From an uncultured Collinsella sp. (GTDB lineage: Bacteria > Actinomycetota > Coriobacteriia > Coriobacteriales > Coriobacteriaceae), in assembly GCA_900546085.1 (NCBI GenBank), contig URBS01000012.1, forward strand, positions 1-26,877: a stretch of 26,877 bases of DNA, in the 5' to 3' direction. Positions 26,032 through 26,877 of this stretch are shown here, piece by piece (positions within the stretch are counted from its first letter, which is position 1; each line of letters opens with the position of its first letter). The position numbers and the translations under genes were made by a program. A model generated the notes under the pieces. It searched no databases and was not told the origin of the DNA. It saw only the letters and a program-made list of their open reading frames with translations.

Positions 26032-26859
26032 ATGAGCGAGACTGCAGTCAACGGCGTCGAGCCGATCATCTTCCTTGATGACGTCCACGTCACCTTTAGG
26101 ACCCGTACCGGCTCGATTCTGCACCCCAACCTGGTTCACGCCGTCCAGGGTGTAACGATTAAGCTCATGCCCGGTCAGACGATCGGCATCGTCGGCGAGT
26201 CCGGTTGCGGAAAGTCCACCACCGCTAACGTCATGTGCGGCCTGCAGGCCCCAACGAGCGGCAAGGTCTACTTTAAGGGCAAGGACGTTACTAAGCGTAC
26301 CGCCGAGGACCGTCGTCACATGGGCCGTGTCATCTCGGTCGTGTTCCAGAATCCGGCTACGGCGCTCAATCCCCGCATGGTCGTTCGCGAGCAGCTGCTC
26401 GACCCCATGCGCGTCCACAACCTGGGTACCGAGGCCGAGCAGGAGAAGCGCGTCAAGGAGCTCCTGGAGCTCACCGGTCTGCCCAGCTCTGCCGCCGAGG
26501 TTCTTCCCGGCCAGCTTTCGGGCGGCCAGCGCCAGCGCGTCGCAATTGCCCGTGCCCTGTCGTTGAACCCCGATGCCATCATCGCCGACGAGCCCACCTC
26601 GGCTCTGGACGTTTCGGTCCGCGCGCAGATTCTGAACCTGCTGACCGACCTTAAGAAGGAGCTCGGCCTGGCCATGGTGTTCATCAGCCATGACATCCAG
26701 ACGGTCCGCTATATCTCTGACGACATCATCGTTATGAATGGCGGCAAGATCGTCGAGCAGGGCGAGGCCAAGCAGGTCTTCCAGCACCCTCAGGACCCCT
26801 ACACCAAGATGCTGCTCGGTGCTGCGCCGTCGCTGCTGCATCCCAAGCTCGGCGAGTAG
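26032..26859 (+). CDS. Peptide-type ABC importer, ATPase DppF/OppF-like
   Basis: A 275-residue ABC ATPase, the second nucleotide-binding subunit pairing with the ATPase half of the fusion protein. Walker A GESGCGKST lies at 55-63, the Q-loop in VVFQNPATALNPRM, the signature LSGGQRQR at 162-169, Walker B AIIADEPTSALD, and the switch His in FISHD. The N-terminal insert RTRTGSILHPNLVHAVQG is typical of OppF-type subunits. It ends at LLGAAPSLLHPKLGE and so lacks the C-terminal oligopeptide-binding extension of about 50 residues that many DppF proteins carry. The ATG follows the upstream stop with no gap, and GGAGGTGAT at the end of the fusion gene is an ideal ribosome site. The stop lies 18 bases before the end of the window, so the operon may continue. 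Confidence 0.94.
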   Translation: MSETAVNGVEPIIFLDDVHVTFRTRTGSILHPNLVHAVQGVTIKLMPGQTIGIVGESGCGKSTTANVMCGLQAPTSGKVYFKGKDVTKRTAEDRRHMGRVISVVFQNPATALNPRMVVREQLLDPMRVHNLGTEAEQEKRVKELLELTGLPSSAAEVLPGQLSGGQRQRVAIARALSLNPDAIIADEPTSALDVSVRAQILNLLTDLKKELGLAMVFISHDIQTVRYISDDIIVMNGGKIVEQGEAKQVFQHPQDPYTKMLLGAAPSLLHPKLGE

Positions 26860-26877
26860 CCTCGCTTTCCCTCCCGT

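Noticed and set aside
23407..26841. A 1,144-codon open frame on the minus strand under the ABC operon
   Set aside because: It is antisense to three clearly recognisable genes. Strong C-ending codon bias removes stops from the opposite frame. The translation is rich in repeated Asp/Gly/Leu/His runs and has no domain.

Overview
The window looks like a chromosome segment of a high-GC Gram-positive bacterium of class Coriobacteriia, most likely Collinsella or a close relative. This rests on the G+C-rich codon use, the long 23S rRNA, a 16S-23S spacer without tRNA genes, the anti-Shine-Dalgarno tail CACCTCCTTTCT, and recognisable protein sequences such as UvrA, UvrC and MurJ. The genus is inferred from recollection of these families; no database was searched. 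Almost all of the window is ordinary chromosomal housekeeping DNA. I see no phage, insertion sequence, integron, CRISPR array or tRNA gene.

Layout. (1) Bases 1-3757 hold the end of an rRNA operon: the last 57 nt of 16S, a tRNA-free spacer, 23S, 5S and a strong intrinsic terminator. (2) Bases 3885-7392 (+) carry coaE, a small membrane-anchored lytic transglycosylase overlapping it by 8 nt, then uvrB, closed by a hairpin shared with the convergent genes. (3) Bases 7458-13580 (-) carry, in transcription order, an LTA-synthase-like sulfatase-fold membrane enzyme, an Mrp/NBP35-type Fe-S carrier ATPase, an HI0933/YhiN-like flavoprotein that starts directly after the mrp stop codon, and a COG2509-type FAD protein. 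(4) Bases 13774-20919 (+) carry uvrA behind a candidate LexA box, then a compact ybaK-murJ-uvrC operon. (5) Bases 20920-21284 are a promoter and a long, foldable 5' leader. (6) Bases 21285-26859 (+) are a complete peptide-type (Dpp/Opp/Nik) ABC importer: lipoprotein binding protein, hairpin-rich gap, DppB-like permease, a fused DppC-DppD permease/ATPase, and a DppF-like ATPase.

How the genes work together. UvrA, UvrB and UvrC, the full nucleotide-excision incision machinery, lie within about 16 kb but in three transcription units, and only uvrA shows an obvious SOS-type operator. The lytic transglycosylase, MurJ and the LTA-synthase-like enzyme are cell-envelope genes. Mrp and the two flavoproteins form a redox/Fe-S cluster. 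The ABC operon uses a more uniform, C-ending codon set than the coaE region, which suggests high expression.

The points most worth a second look are the structured leader before the ABC operon, the permease-ATPase fusion with lost C-terminal cysteines, the rearranged cysteine motif in UvrC, the LexA-like box at uvrA, and the run of hairpins between the binding protein and permease genes. None amounts to a clearly new system.
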